Origin: Hyperoodon ampullatus
Lineage: Eukaryota; Chordata; Mammalia; Artiodactyla; Ziphiidae
Length of the DNA stretch: 64,000 bases
Assembly (NCBI GenBank): GCA_949752795.1
Contig: OX457060.1
Location: forward strand, 107,148,949-107,212,948
Reading direction: 5' to 3'
Position numbers and translations under genes: made by a program. Each line of letters opens with the position of its first letter. Position 1 is the first letter of the stretch. Below, piece by piece: positions 1 through 11,159 of this stretch. The notes beneath the pieces are model-generated. The model had not been told where the DNA came from. It did no database searches and saw nothing but the letters and a program-made list of their open reading frames with translations.

Positions 1-1065
1 TATATTTCTAATGAAAAATGATGAAAAGTAGTGTGGAGCTCAATGTCATTTTAAATTGTAGCTTTTGAAAAAAACTGCTTTCCCTTTATATAATCCTATT
101 TTTATCAGAAAGACTCAATAAGATGAATAACTTAATTTGCAGTGTTCCCTTTTAATGTCAGCTTTATATTGAATGTAATGCAAAAAGCACACATATATCT
201 GTAGACTAGACAAATATATAACAGCTTCTTATGCACAGGAAATAATATACTTTGAGAAGGACTAAGGTCATTAGAATATAAAATTGAATGAGTTTCTGTG
301 TTATCTTAAGGAATAAGGTGAATTTTTTCTCACTGAATAATTCTTTAGCAAAACTAGGAAATTGCTTTGTAACCAGGATATGTCCTTTGATCTACAAGGC
401 TCCACACATAGAATTTCCTCCATGTTTCTAGATTCACTTTGATAAATTTTTCTGAAACCCCAGATTATTCTGGAGGAGGTAGTGTAATTATATTATTAGT
501 TATCAATTCATTACCAGTCAAGCTGCAGAACAAATACTGTTTTCCTCTTTATATGTTAGGGTAATGGCTGCTGGTCAAATTTCCTCTACATTTCTAGCAG
601 TTACTAAAAAATCTATGCATGGATATTTACTTTTTGTGATAACATTGAGTAAAGACAAAAACTAGTGAGGGTTTTCTAGGAATATAACTTAATGTGCCTT
701 TAGAGAAGATCCCGTTTCTTATAATGAAGCATAGTTTGTCATAGATTCTATAGATATAAGATATCAGTTAGAGTTGTTGTAACATCCACCTCTCATAGCT
801 CAAAAAGTAAAGCATGATATTACCTACTCTGAATTGAATATTGAAGTTCCATTTATACTGGACCAAATTAGAGCAATTCAGACAACCTGAACTTTTATTT
901 CTTAGAGTTCTAGCTCTAAATCATATGTGCAAAAAAAGTTCTCTTGTGTTTATATACAGAAACATATATACATGTACATATATATACATATATATGCTAG
1001 TATGTATTAGTATGTACCTATGAATTATTATGCATTATATATAATTAATTGTGTATTAGGGTGTG
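1..1065. other. AT-rich non-coding DNA, no recognised feature
   Basis: No repeat family, exon or RNA gene could be recognised. The short open frame at 841-1023 is rich in Tyr/Ile from TATA-type low-complexity sequence and is not credible as a gene. Confidence 0.5.
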
Positions 1066-1070
1066 TGTAT

Positions 1071-1086
1071 ATATATATGTGAGAGC

Positions 1087-1127
<41 letters not shown>

Positions 1128-1138
1128 AGAGCTGCCAT
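1071..1138. repeat. (AT)n tract between two copies of a 22-bp direct repeat
   Basis: An uninterrupted AT run at about 1092-1124 lies between two near-identical 22-mers ending in GAGAGCTGCCAT (first copy) and AAGAGCTGCCAT (second copy). The second copy lies at the edge of the adjacent MLT1 LTR, so the first is probably a slippage or unequal-crossover duplicate of the LTR end. Confidence 0.8.
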
Positions 1139-1480
1139 ACCAACACAAAATACCACAAACTGGGTGGCTTAAACAATAGAATTTATTTTCTCACAGCTCT
1201 GGAGGCTATCAAGGTGCCATTGGGATTAGTTTGTGGGGAGGCATATCTTCCTGGCTTATAGATGGCTGTGTCTTGCTGTCTCCTCAAATGGCCTTTATTC
1301 AGTACACACATGGAGAGAGAGAGATTTTTGATGTCTCTTCCTCTTCTTATAAGGACATCAGCCCTATCAGATTAGGGCCACAACTTTATGACCTCATTTA
1401 ACTTAGTTACTTCGCTAAAGACTCTATCTCCAAATATGTCATATTGAGGGTTAGGGGAGACATGATTCAGTCCATTATAT
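1125..1480 (-). mobile_element. MLT1-type solo LTR (ERVL-MaLR), antisense
   Basis: Read on the + strand, the block carries the reverse complement of the recalled MLT1 consensus: CAAACTGGGTGGCTTAAAC, then a TTATTTTCTCACAGCTCTGG segment, then TTCTTATAAGGACA, and finally a GATTCAGTCCATTA end. Length (about 355 bp) suits an MLT1 LTR. No internal retroviral coding sequence adjoins it, so it is a solo LTR relic. Its exact subfamily was not determined. Confidence 0.85.
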
Positions 1481-2890
1481 ATATAAATACTCAAATATAC
1501 ATATAAGCATGTGAACAAATCATACAGACACAGACAGTCAGGAGCACACTATATATAGATGAACATTGTTAAAAGTTGAGTTGTAGATAACTTTTTGGAA
1601 ATGTGGTAGTTAAATTCCCTGTCCTCTTAAATTCCCTGTCCTCTTTTCTTAAATCTAAAGTCTATTTAAACCATAGTTTAACTATATTTTATATTTACAA
1701 CAAGAACTATGGGTTTGTATTGCAACACTAGAAATTAACTAATACTAATGTAAAACCATAAACTGAATTCATAATGGTGGTTTAATACTTTTTATTTTCT
1801 TTGTAATTCTGAATTTTGATGCTGGTAACGTAGGTAAAAGGGGATAAACAAAGAATTTTACATAATCTTAGGAGAGAGGTGGTGAACACATTTTCCATTA
1901 TATTAGTAAATGTTAATATAATTTTCTGGGTTGTCTGACAATACTTTAAAAGGCACAGGTTCTTTATTTGGATAGGGGTTACTCCTGAGTGCCTCATACT
2001 TAGATTTGAGTTTGATAGTGTTTCTAGGTCACAAGCATAAGGGCGCAGGGAGGGGGAGAGAGAGGAAGAGAGAGAGAGATTGAGATTGATTTGGGGGTGA
2101 TTTTTGTATATTTCTGTTCCCCTACCAGTTCCAACAGGAGCAATCACAGTGACACTGCCCCTCAGAATTCCTGCGGTGGAATCTCTTAAAGCTCTGAGTC
2201 ATCCCGATAAGACTCTCCACAGATATTCACAATCACATCCACAGAATCTGCCTAACTGGTTATAAGGATTAATGCCATCAAGCCCTTTATCTCTTTGGTT
2301 TGGTCACCACAGGAAACTTGATATTCCCGACATCCTATATTTAACACACAAAATTATGCTGACTAGCATTATTTTAAATGCAAAACCTCCTCTCAATTCC
2401 TTATTCTCAACTAATGTGCTTTCTGTTTTACATCACTGACAAAAAGAAGCAATAGCACACATTTGCCTTTTTTATATCTCTGATAAAACAACAATTGGAA
2501 GAGAAATTCTACATGTGCTCCACCAAGCCACTAACCTATACACGCTGCCTTCCCTCCTTGTAAAATAAGGTCTGTGCTCCCATCTAAGGCAACTTCTTCA
2601 CTTGCAGTGGATCATGTTCACTCTTCACTCAAGGAAATCAGTTCTGAAGTTGTTTCTTCCCAAATAGCATCAATCGTTCCTTCTATTGTCTCAGTCCCAT
2701 CAACAGACAAACATCTTGTAGTCCAGTATTTTTTTAAAAGTTGCTCTGACTTCTCACTTAAGCAATCATCTCCATGTCATTTCTCAGCTGTACTTATATA
2801 GCAAAATTCCACAACAATGTTTTCTATACTCACTGTTTCCAGTTCCTGGCTTCCCATTCTCTCAGGAATCCATTTGGTTCACCATAATTC
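1481..2890. other. Non-coding DNA, no recognised feature
   Basis: A 17-bp unit (TAAATTCCCTGTCCTCT) is duplicated in tandem at about 1612-1645, and a purine run (GGGAGAGAGAGGAAGAGAGAGAG type) lies at about 2050-2085. The open frames at 1782-2147 (minus) and 2574-2801 (plus) show no recognisable domain, splice context or codon bias, and are treated as chance. Confidence 0.45.
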
Positions 2891-2899
2891 TACTGAAAT

Positions 2900-3050
2900 G
2901 GCTCTCTCATGAATGATATTAGGAAAATTATTTGACCTCTCTGAGCTTCAGTTTCCTCATCTGTAAATTGAAATTTTATTTTCTGTTAAGAAGGGTTGTG
3001 GGAAGATTCAATAAGAATGTCATATTTGCATTCTACTGCCTGAGAACATA
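2900..3050 (+). mobile_element. MIR SINE fragment
   Basis: The stretch TTGACCTCTCTGAGCTTCAG followed by TTTCCTCATCTGTAAATTGA matches the central MIR core as recalled. The flanks are too decayed to place exact ends. MIR elements are ancient tRNA-derived SINEs shared by all mammals. Confidence 0.8.
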
Positions 3051-3059
3051 GCCAGTTAA

Positions 3060-3594
3060 AAGTCCATTTATAAACCCAAGAAGAAGGCCATCTTACAAAG
3101 ACTGAGGCAGGACTGGGACATTGTCTCTTAGAAATCACTGAGACTATGGATGGGGCCGTGGAGAGAACACGGGTACTGATTAGCTACAGTCTGGTCATTT
3201 TACTGAGAACTTTCAGGTGGAAGAAGACTCCCTTATACATTTGCTTACTAAACTCAGGAAGTAATGACAACATATTTGACCTTCATGGCACTTGTTACAA
3301 TTTCAAAATCCCATGCAATAAAGACGTCTTCTCCCATATCTAATAGGTTAAAATATATGCTGGAGCTTGTACTACTGGCTCATGAGCACCAATTGTTAAA
3401 TATTCCAAAATTTTGTAAGCCAGTTGTTACTCTGCTGGTACCATGAAAATGACCATGGAGGAAGTATTTATAACACAGAAACTGGCAAACACTACAAATC
3501 AGGGCATTAATTAATTAATTAGTAACTGATTTACCAACCAACACTGCATATTATAAGATGATAGTCATATGATTCCCTGTGTTACTTAATTACA
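3060..3594. other. Non-coding DNA, no recognised feature
   Basis: Nothing recognisable. Two overlapping short open frames (3146-3343, 3264-3446) show no known domain. Confidence 0.4.
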
Positions 3595-3606
3595 TTCAAT
3601 TTGACT

Positions 3607-3888
3607 TTTTATTTTTATTTATTTATGGCTGTGTTGGGTCTTCGTTTCTGTGTGAGGGCTTTCTCTAGTTGTAGCAAGCAGGGGCCACTCTTCATTGGGG
3701 TGCGTGGGCCTCTCACTATCGCGGCCTCTCTTGTTGCAGAGCACAGGCTCCAGACGCGCAGGCTCAGTAGTTGTGGCTCACGGGCCAAGTTGCTCCGCGG
3801 CATGTGGGATCTTCCCAGAACAGGGCTCGAACCCGTGTCCCCTGCATTAGCAGGCAGATTCTCAACCACTGCACCACCAGGGAAGCCC
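3607..3888 (-). mobile_element. CHR-family SINE (long, older type), antisense, with 12-bp TSD
   Basis: This is a tRNA-derived SINE lying on the minus strand. The head (minus-strand GGGCTTCCCTGGTGGTGCAG) is at the right, and the A-rich tail appears as TTTTTATTTTTATTTATTTA at the left. The 12-bp target duplication TTCAATTTGACT lies at 3595-3606 and 3889-3900. The GGCTGTGTTGGGTCTTCG segment next to the tail marks the longer, older CHR subtype. It has no coding capacity and was mobilised by LINE-1 machinery. Open frames on both strands here are shadows of the repeat. Confidence 0.93.
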
Positions 3889-3900
3889 TTCAATTTGACT

Positions 3901-6386
3901 CTTATTCTATCTCATAAATTTGTCACATTTAAACAATTTCAACAATTGTGAAGAGGTTTATGAATCAAATAGGAATTACTTGAGGAGAGTCTAAAACCTA
4001 GGGTACACTGAAAGCCTTAGAATGACTCTAGTTTCCATCTCACTAAACTAAATAATAGTACAGTCCAGCTGAATTTCTTACTTCCCCTTCGTGTAAGAGG
4101 GTCTCATTTTAAGATCATAATATCCCTAAAAGAGCTCTAAGCTTCTCAGACTGAGTTTGATCATCTCAAAAAAAAATTGTTGAGCATGCCTATGAAAATG
4201 AGTCCTATTATTAGAAGAAACAAAATATAGCTATGTGACATACAATTTCCTATAACATTTCTTCAAAGGAAACTACTTATGTCATAATGAAACACTCTTC
4301 CCCAATCATTTATTCTAGCTTATTCTCTATAAATATTTTGGTTTCCAGTTACGAATGTAGTTAAAATATCCAGTGCATCCTGCTATCTGATTTCCATCAC
4401 ACTAAAGCTATGCTTGACTAATGACTACTTGTATAACTTCTTGTTTTACAATATCCTTCCTAATCCTAAATCACTCTCAAAGCCAGTAATAGGTTCTGAT
4501 GCATCATGTCACTCAGCATAAAGCTCCTCATGTATTTTTGATACCACTCAGACTAGGGCAAGGTAACTCTCAACATAAAATTGTTCCTGTGAACTTTCCA
4601 GGGGAAGAACTTTTGCAACAATGTTTTTAAAAATCTTTTTTAACCCATGCTGAATTTTGATGAGTAACAACTCCCTAAGCCCCGACAGCATCACCCTTGT
4701 AAAATGGTTGCCTGATACAATCTCACATAAACCATTTCTTAGTTCTTTGAATTCTGAGCCTTCATTAGTTTTCAACTCTTTTAATATGAGGTGATATTTA
4801 CATTTAATCAGAATATCTAAGTCTCTATTTTCCACGTATTTACATTGAGATTGTGCGATGTACCAATAAACATTTATGCTGTGCCTTAACACTAAGTTTA
4901 AAAACTCCTGAAGGGACCATATATTTTTAGTATTTTAAATTTTTTATTTGCTCAGTGTCTAATATGATCAGCACTCCCAGAAGGCACGCAGTGTGTGTTG
5001 AAAGATCCTTACTTGTTTGTCAGATTTGCATAAGAGGTATAATAAATCCAGAAGATATTATATGTAACTAGAAGAATCATCAATTTAGTTATAAAACGGA
5101 ATATTGCAATATGGCTTTTTATATTTAAGGACCATAGTGCTTACAAAGGAGTCAATGATTTTATGATGATGAGACATTTCAAATTTTTTGAATAAAAATG
5201 ACATTTCCAGACCCACCACACTGGTCCAATTGCTCAAATTATCTTGTTATTCTGGTCTTATAATTACAGCTTTATTTGGTGATAAGAATTGTAGTGGCGT
5301 ATTGAGTTTCAAGAAATTGGACCAGGGCTCAGTAACAGACAATATGAGGAATTTCAGAAATTCTGAACATTGAAATTAAGTTTATCAACACATAAGACTA
5401 AGGTCCAGACTTATAGGAAGGTTGAATTAGGGAGATCTGACAACAGGTGCTGGAGTTTGGTAAAACGTTTCTAATTTCTTGAAAGATATAATTATGTGCC
5501 AGATGGGCTATCAGTCCAGAAGAAATCACACTCAAAAAGAGAATCAAACCAGGGTTTATTCAGCAGAGACAATACCAGATTTAGACACTGAGAACCAGGC
5601 TACACAATTAATGAAAAGGTTGACATGACTAGCTTTATTCCTAGAATGCTCATAGAGTCTAGGGCTGAGGAGGAGTCTACAGATTGTTATTAAATAATAT
5701 CATGTGGAAAAGAAGAGACAAAATCCAGAAAGAACGTTGGGGTTTTATTACATGATTGTCAAATATGATTATCCTACAGAAAAAGTCCTTTGTAAGACAG
5801 AATATAAACAGATTTCTGGGATCTGTATATAGTATGCTCCTCAAATTTGTGTCAAAATTTGTCCTTTTCTATCTCCGTTTTATCCATCCCTAAATCCCAC
5901 AATTCATTCAGAAGACAGAGACAGAATCACTGAATAAAACAACATCAGCAAGCTGGTCATAAATGCGTTTTAACCCAGAAAGCATTTGAAATGTTTAGCG
6001 TACCTATGTACATAACCATTAAAATAGTGTTTCTGATCAAAACAGTTGCTTTCAGATATGTACAGATTTAGTAAACGTGCTTTAGGCTTCTTGAGAAACT
6101 GCAAAATTTATAGGTAACTCTAAATATTAAGCAGTGCACTAGAAAGTTATTTGCATTAATATACTGAAGCATAAATATTTCTCTAGTTAAACATTCATAA
6201 GAAAGTGTTGATAAAGCCTCAACTGACTTACTTCTATATATTTTCTTAAAACCTACACTTTATTTGCTCAACTAAAATTTAACTATAAGATTCTACACAG
6301 AAGTGAAGAAATAGGTCTTATTCAGAAATTGTGAAGGGCAAGTGTTTATAATCATTAGATTTTGTTGAACAGAAATAACTGTTATA
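3901..6386. other. Non-coding DNA, no recognised feature
   Basis: About 2.5 kb of AT-rich sequence in which no repeat or gene was recognised. The open frames at 4548-4892 (minus, 114 codons) and 5188-5373 (plus) have no recognised similarity. They are isolated, without a visible splice or promoter context. Confidence 0.4.
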
Positions 6387-6395
6387 GGAAAAGGA

Positions 6396-6487
6396 GGGAC
6401 TTCCCTGGCCGTCTAGTGGTCGGGGAACTAGGATCCTGCATGCTGTGCAGTGTGGCCACACACACACAAAAAAAAAAAAAAAAAAAG
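6396..6487 (+). mobile_element. Short, internally deleted tRNA-derived CHR/artiodactyl SINE with 9-bp TSD
   Basis: The GGGACTTCCCTGG head is followed by GGTCGGGGAACTAGGATCCT, CATGCTGTGCAGTGTGGCCA and an A-run. About 40 bp between the head and the B-box region are missing relative to recalled full-length copies. A 9-bp duplication (GGAAAAGGA) lies at 6387-6395 and 6488-6496. Short element; subfamily uncertain. Confidence 0.8.
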
Positions 6488-6897
6488 GGAAAAGGAACCT
6501 AAGTGTACCCCTTTTAATTCATTCACTTTAGAAAACATAAAACATATGTACTGAAGTGTGTAAATTAGTTACATTACACATCAACGTAAGGATGATCTGT
6601 GAAATTATAGAATTGATTAGAATAATATTAATTCCATGTGTAAGCATGAGTTTTACTTAAAAAGACATATTTTAAAAAGATCATATAATTCACCAAAGTA
6701 ACATATCAGTGTATTTTTCTTTATTTCATATAAAAAAATATTTTCCAGAACAGAAATAATAGGTTTAATATTATTTTCATATGGAACATTTTACTAATCT
6801 TTCATCAAACCTCAATATATGTTTATACAATATATAAAACCTTCCACTAATTTTAGTAAATTTAAATTTCAAAATAAATATAAAAATCAACCAGGTA

Positions 6898-7258
6898 GGG
6901 CTGGTGGTGCACTCTGGTGGTGCAGTGGTTAAGAATCCACCTGGCAATGCAGGGAACAGAGGTTCAAGCCCTGGTCTGGGAAGATCCCACATGACGTGGA
7001 GCAGCTAAGTCCGTGCACCACAACTACAGAGCCTGTTCTCTAGAGCCCGCAAGCCACAACTACTGAGCCCATGTGCCACACCTACTGAAGCCCATACTCC
7101 TAGAGCTCGTGATCTGCAACAAGAGGAGCCACCACAATAAGAAGCCTGCACACTGCAATGAAGAGTAACCCCCGCTCGCCGCAACTAGAGAAAGCCCGCG
7201 TGCAGCAACGAAGAACCAACACAGCCAAAAATAAAAATTAATTAATTAATTAATTTTT
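6898..7258 (+). mobile_element. CHR-family SINE, long type, with 16-bp TSD
   Basis: The tRNA-like head (TGGTGGTGCAGTGGTTAAGA) and a B-box region (GAGGTTCAAGCCCTGGTC) are followed by the long CHR body. The body contains repeated GCCACAACTACTGAGCCC-type units, CGCAACTAGAGAAAGCCCGC and an AATTAATT-rich tail. The perfect 16-bp target duplication AAAAATCAACCAGGTA lies at 6882-6897 and 7259-7274. Divergence from recalled consensus is moderate, so this copy is older than the short CHR-1 copies elsewhere in the window. Confidence 0.95.
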
Positions 7259-7523
7259 AAAAATCAACCAGGTAAAGTATAAAATGGGGCTAATTATCTA
7301 AATAACACTTATTCATTTCCAACTGATTCTCTTTCACGTGTCTTATTATTTTCTGAAGTGTGTTCTGTAATTTCCATTGAATCATCCTCCTTAGATTTTT
7401 TTAGGTTAGACACTGCCTGAATTACACAAACAAATGAAACTATGATTTTATTTCTATTATTTACTCAGTAATTTTAAAAAAGAAACTTCCTGAAAATTTT
7501 TGAAGGAATAATTTCAAATTTTT

Positions 7524-7812
7524 TGTAATTTTTATTGGGGTATGGTTGATTTACAATGTGTTATTTTCAGTTGTACAGCAAAGTGAATCAGTTCTACATA
7601 TACATATATCCACTCTTTTTATATTCTTTTCCTATGTACGTCATTACAGATAATTCAGTAGTGCTATACAGTACTACTGTGCTATACAGTAGGTCCTTAT
7701 TAGTTATCTGTTTTATGTATAGCAGTGTGTATATATCAATCCCAACCTCCAAATTTATTCCCTGCTTTTCCTCCCTGGTAACCATAAGTTTGTTTTCTAC
7801 ATCTGTGACTTG
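7524..7812 (-). mobile_element. LINE-1 3' UTR, antisense (3' part of an inverted copy)
   Basis: The segment contains TTTTTATTGGGGTATGGTTG, ACAGCAAAGTGAATCAGTTC and GGTCCTTATTAGTTATCTG, the recalled 3' end of artiodactyl-type LINE-1 read on the reverse strand. A tandem CTATACAGTACTACTG duplication sits inside it. It abuts a LINE-1 ORF1 piece in the opposite orientation, so the two are best read as one twin-primed insertion. An ORF at 7594-7785 is a shadow. Confidence 0.88.
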
Positions 7813-7821
7813 AGCTGGAAG

Positions 7822-8216
7822 ACGGAGTGGTGGAAATCACTGCCACAAAACAGAATAAAGAAATAAGAATGAAAAGAAATGAGTACAGTCTCAGAGACAT
7901 CTGGGACAACATTAAACACACCAACATTCACATTATAGTAGTCCCAGAAAAAGAAGAGAAAGGGAAAGGGACTGAGAAAATATCTGAAGAGATTATAGCT
8001 GTAAACGTCCCTAAAATGGAGAAGAAAACAGTCACCCAAGTCCAGGAAGCACAGAGAGTCCCATACAGGATAAACCCAAGGAGGAACATGCTGAGACACA
8101 TATTAATCAAACTGACAGAAATTAAATACAAAGAAAAAACATTAAAAGCAACAAGGGAAAATCAACAAATAACATACAAGGGAATCTCCATAAGGTTATC
8201 AATTTTTTAAAACTGA
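7822..8216 (+). pseudogene. LINE-1 ORF1 fragment (inverted segment of the adjacent copy)
   Basis: Reading frame 7827-8210 is open for 127 codons and encodes the C-terminal half of LINE-1 ORF1p, the RNA-binding chaperone that coats LINE-1 RNA. Landmarks are KEIRMKRNEYSLRDIWDNIK at the end of the coiled coil, a GTEKISEEI segment, and VQEAQRVPYRINPRRN and RHILIKLTEIKYKEKTLKA from the RRM/CTD region. The same peptide block, more decayed, occurs in the full-length LINE-1 at about 32.7-33.0 kb. It lacks the N-terminus and ends early (about 70 codons short of the usual ORF1 stop), so it is a fragment and not a functional gene. The absence of stops is notable but may be chance. Confidence 0.9.
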
Positions 8217-10985
8217 AAATAATAACAACATACACAAACAGGACAATTACAAATGTTCATCTAACAATCTTATAAACATCTTTATTTTAAAAACGAAAGA
8301 ACAATGCCATACTGTTATGAAAATTGAGTGTAAGGCATCCAAGGACATGACGTTTAGAATAATAACTGCCAACCTAACTACCATCTATGGTGAAGAAAAT
8401 AATCAAAATTCAATAGTTAGCATATTAAAAAATAAATATTTAAATTTATGGATAGATTATTAAATACATAGTTAATTATAAATAATATCAACTAACTGAT
8501 ATTATCCATTAGTTGAATATAAACTAATCAAAAACAATATGGAGAAATGACCAATAGGGAGAGGTTTGCACATATAATCAGGAATTAAAATATTTTTATA
8601 TTAAAGATATTAATTAGTGTGCATAGCTACCACACTTTAATATGATTTACATATAGTCATTTGAATCAATCATTTACCAGCAAGATTTTTACCAAATTCT
8701 GAGCCTGGATACATCTTTATCCTTTTGAAATCAGGGCAATGCTTAGGGGACCTTATTAAAGAGAATAAAATTGCAAAAATAATTAGCATGCCTGTGTTCA
8801 TTTTATAAACCCAAATGCCAGGAAGTGTCCTTTAGCTAGAGGATCCAAAACTTTAAATGCAAAGTAAAATATATCTAGGTGCAGAGGAAGGATTTTGTAG
8901 TAAGTGTGGATTGAGGAAAGGACAAAACTGATAGCTCTTGAAAAGAAATAGGAGAAACTCAATAAAACATTTTATGCAGAAATGAGATGAGCTGCTCATG
9001 AAATGTGATTACTCTTGACATTCATATCCTTCTTGTCCTGCCTCAGCATGGTTTAAAATATACAGTAAGCTACACACATGTCAGAGCTTTCCTGGACTGT
9101 TCTACAGCATGGTCCTAAGCCTATTTTTCCGGCAGTACCCCAAGTATTACCATACTTCAATGACCAAGACCAATACTGACCATGACAATTAACAAGTAAG
9201 ATGTGATGCACCATTACCACTGTTACTGACAGGGAATTATTAACACTAGTGCCACTGAAAAGGGTTGAGGAGTTTGTCCTTATACCCAACCAATGCCAAG
9301 GGTTAGGTAAGGACAACACAAATGAACTCACTATGAAATGGAAAGTACTTACAAAGGCTACTTAAGCTCTCTAAGTGTCATTCATGTTGTGTATATTTTT
9401 ACAGTGTCTGTTTCTTTTCTCTCAGTCATTTCCCTGCCTTTAAGAAGACTTGTTTTATTTTCATTATCTGTATGGAATATTTCTTTGTTATCTTTCATCC
9501 CAGACTACCTCTGTTTTCAATTTGGAAACTCGGTTTGTGATGTTTTCCTTCTTCATAAGAGAAATTTAATATCAAACATGAGCTATTGTACATCAACTTA
9601 AATTTCAGACTGATTAGTTTAGTTGGGCAGTTGACCTGACATATCTTGCAATGACATGTTATGATATATTTAATTAAGTTAATGATATTAAGAGAAAGAG
9701 ATATCTGTCAATTAATTTTTTTAAAGCTAAGGAAGGCAAAGAAGAAGATGCTAGTATTGTCATGGAAACTAGTAAAGTATAGCAAGGGAAGTGTTTCAAA
9801 TTCTGTGAAACCAAAACTAAAATATACCATAATTAGAGGGAATAATCAAACTACTTTTAGGAATAAAGCACAAAAACTATTGATTGGAAAAAAGTAAAAT
9901 TTAAGGGGTAAAAATACAGGGAACCCAAACTATTAGATATGAGGCTAAAAAATAAGTTGAACACAAACTATTAATGAAATTTTGATCTATAGAAAAGTCC
10001 AATTTATAATGAAAAAGGAAACATGTATAGATTGCCAAGAATAAAATATTTTGAAAATTAAATGATTCCACATCTTTGAATATTACATACTGTAATAACA
10101 TTACCATATGAGGATGCAATTAACTTCTCTTGACATCAGTGGCAAAGCTTTTTAAGGGATCTGAGGCATGGAAATTGAAATTGAAATTTTAAACATAACC
10201 CTAAATAAATTGGGTAGATTGTATTAGTGACATTTAGAAAATAATGTTATTTGTCTAAATATTTCCATTCATTTTGAAATATATTACAAGTGTATGGACA
10301 AATTATCTAAATTACTATCTAAAATACAATATAGAAAAATTATAAAATTCTTTTTATTTGTTTGTTTTCCTCCTTGATTCAAGGTAATGTTCCCAGGAAA
10401 CCTTAAAATCTACTTATCTAGATGTTTAAAACCATCTTCTTACATTGTTTTACATATTTAACATTCCATTTTTGTACAACGCAATAATTTAATTATCTTG
10501 CTATGTAATATACACTTCAAAAATTTCCTTTAGTCTATGCAGAAAACTATAGAGTTGGAATAAATAGGATAGACTACTATGCTGTTCCAAAGAATTCAAA
10601 ATGAGATGTTTTGAATAATCTGTTAACTTTCCACACTAAAGCCATAAGAATAGTCCTAAAGAAAAGCTACAGCCACAAAACAAAGATAAATCAAAAACAA
10701 GAACCTAAAATGTTCAATTCCCTCATCCATTTTACATTCATTTTGATTGTGTAAAATTTAAATTCGATTTGTAAGAGCTAAACTTTGATCAATTAAGGGA
10801 AATTTTTCAACCAAATTATTTAACAAGTACTTATTCAGACAGTCAGTATCTAATAATGGTTTGTTGGCTAGCTGGCTAATCCTCCCTGTTATCCATACTT
10901 TCTAAGCCATGATGAAAGCAAATCTCTTCTCTCTCTCTCTCCCTCTCCCCCCACCACCTCCCTCTCTCTTTTCTTGCTAGAAAGG
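8217..10985. other. Non-coding AT-rich DNA, no recognised feature
   Basis: About 2.8 kb without a recognised repeat. The open frames at 9053-9331 (minus), 9338-9601 (plus) and 9661-9897 (plus) show no domain I recognise; the second is Leu/Ser/Val-rich and could mimic a membrane segment. There is no splice or promoter support for any of them. A pyrimidine run (CTCTCTCT/CCCTCTCCCC) occupies about 10925-10975. Confidence 0.4.
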
Positions 10986-10989
10986 CACT

Positions 10990-11150
10990 ATAAAGATCAT
11001 ATATGCTACCTAATTTAGTGTTCATTTAGAGAAACTAAAGATCCAAGATGTTAAGTAGCCTCCCCAAAAGTCATACAACTCACTCTTGGATGAATTACAT
11101 CTAGAACTCAGGGATCTAGACTCCTCTCTGGTGCCAAGTTGCCCTTAATT
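10990..11150 (-). mobile_element. MIR SINE fragment, antisense
   Basis: The order of GAGAAACTAAAGATCCAAGA, TTAAGTAGCCTCCCCAAAAG, TCATACAACT and CTAGAACTCAGGGATCTAGA follows the recalled reverse-complement MIR consensus (gaggaaactgaggc, taacttgcccaaggtcacac, gaacccaggtct) with heavy divergence. Confidence 0.65.
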
Positions 11151-11159
11151 CCTAAGTAT

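Noticed and set aside
1049..1261. Frame with a Tyr-Ile repeat
   Set aside because: Produced by the (AT)n tract running into the MLT1 LTR.
2574..2801. Ser/Val-rich 75-codon frame
   Set aside because: No known domain and an isolated position; compositional similarity to low-complexity proteins is not evidence.
3601..3951. 116-codon plus-strand frame
   Set aside because: It lies over an antisense CHR SINE; the same artificial peptide recurs at the other antisense SINEs.
6898..7258. tRNA gene suggested by the A/B-box-like head
   Set aside because: The tRNA similarity is the pol III head of a SINE, with SINE body, A-rich tail and TSD.
9053..9601. Adjacent opposite-strand frames of 92 and 87 codons that might be exons
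   Set aside because: No recognised domain, no convincing splice signals, and ordinary base composition for chance frames.
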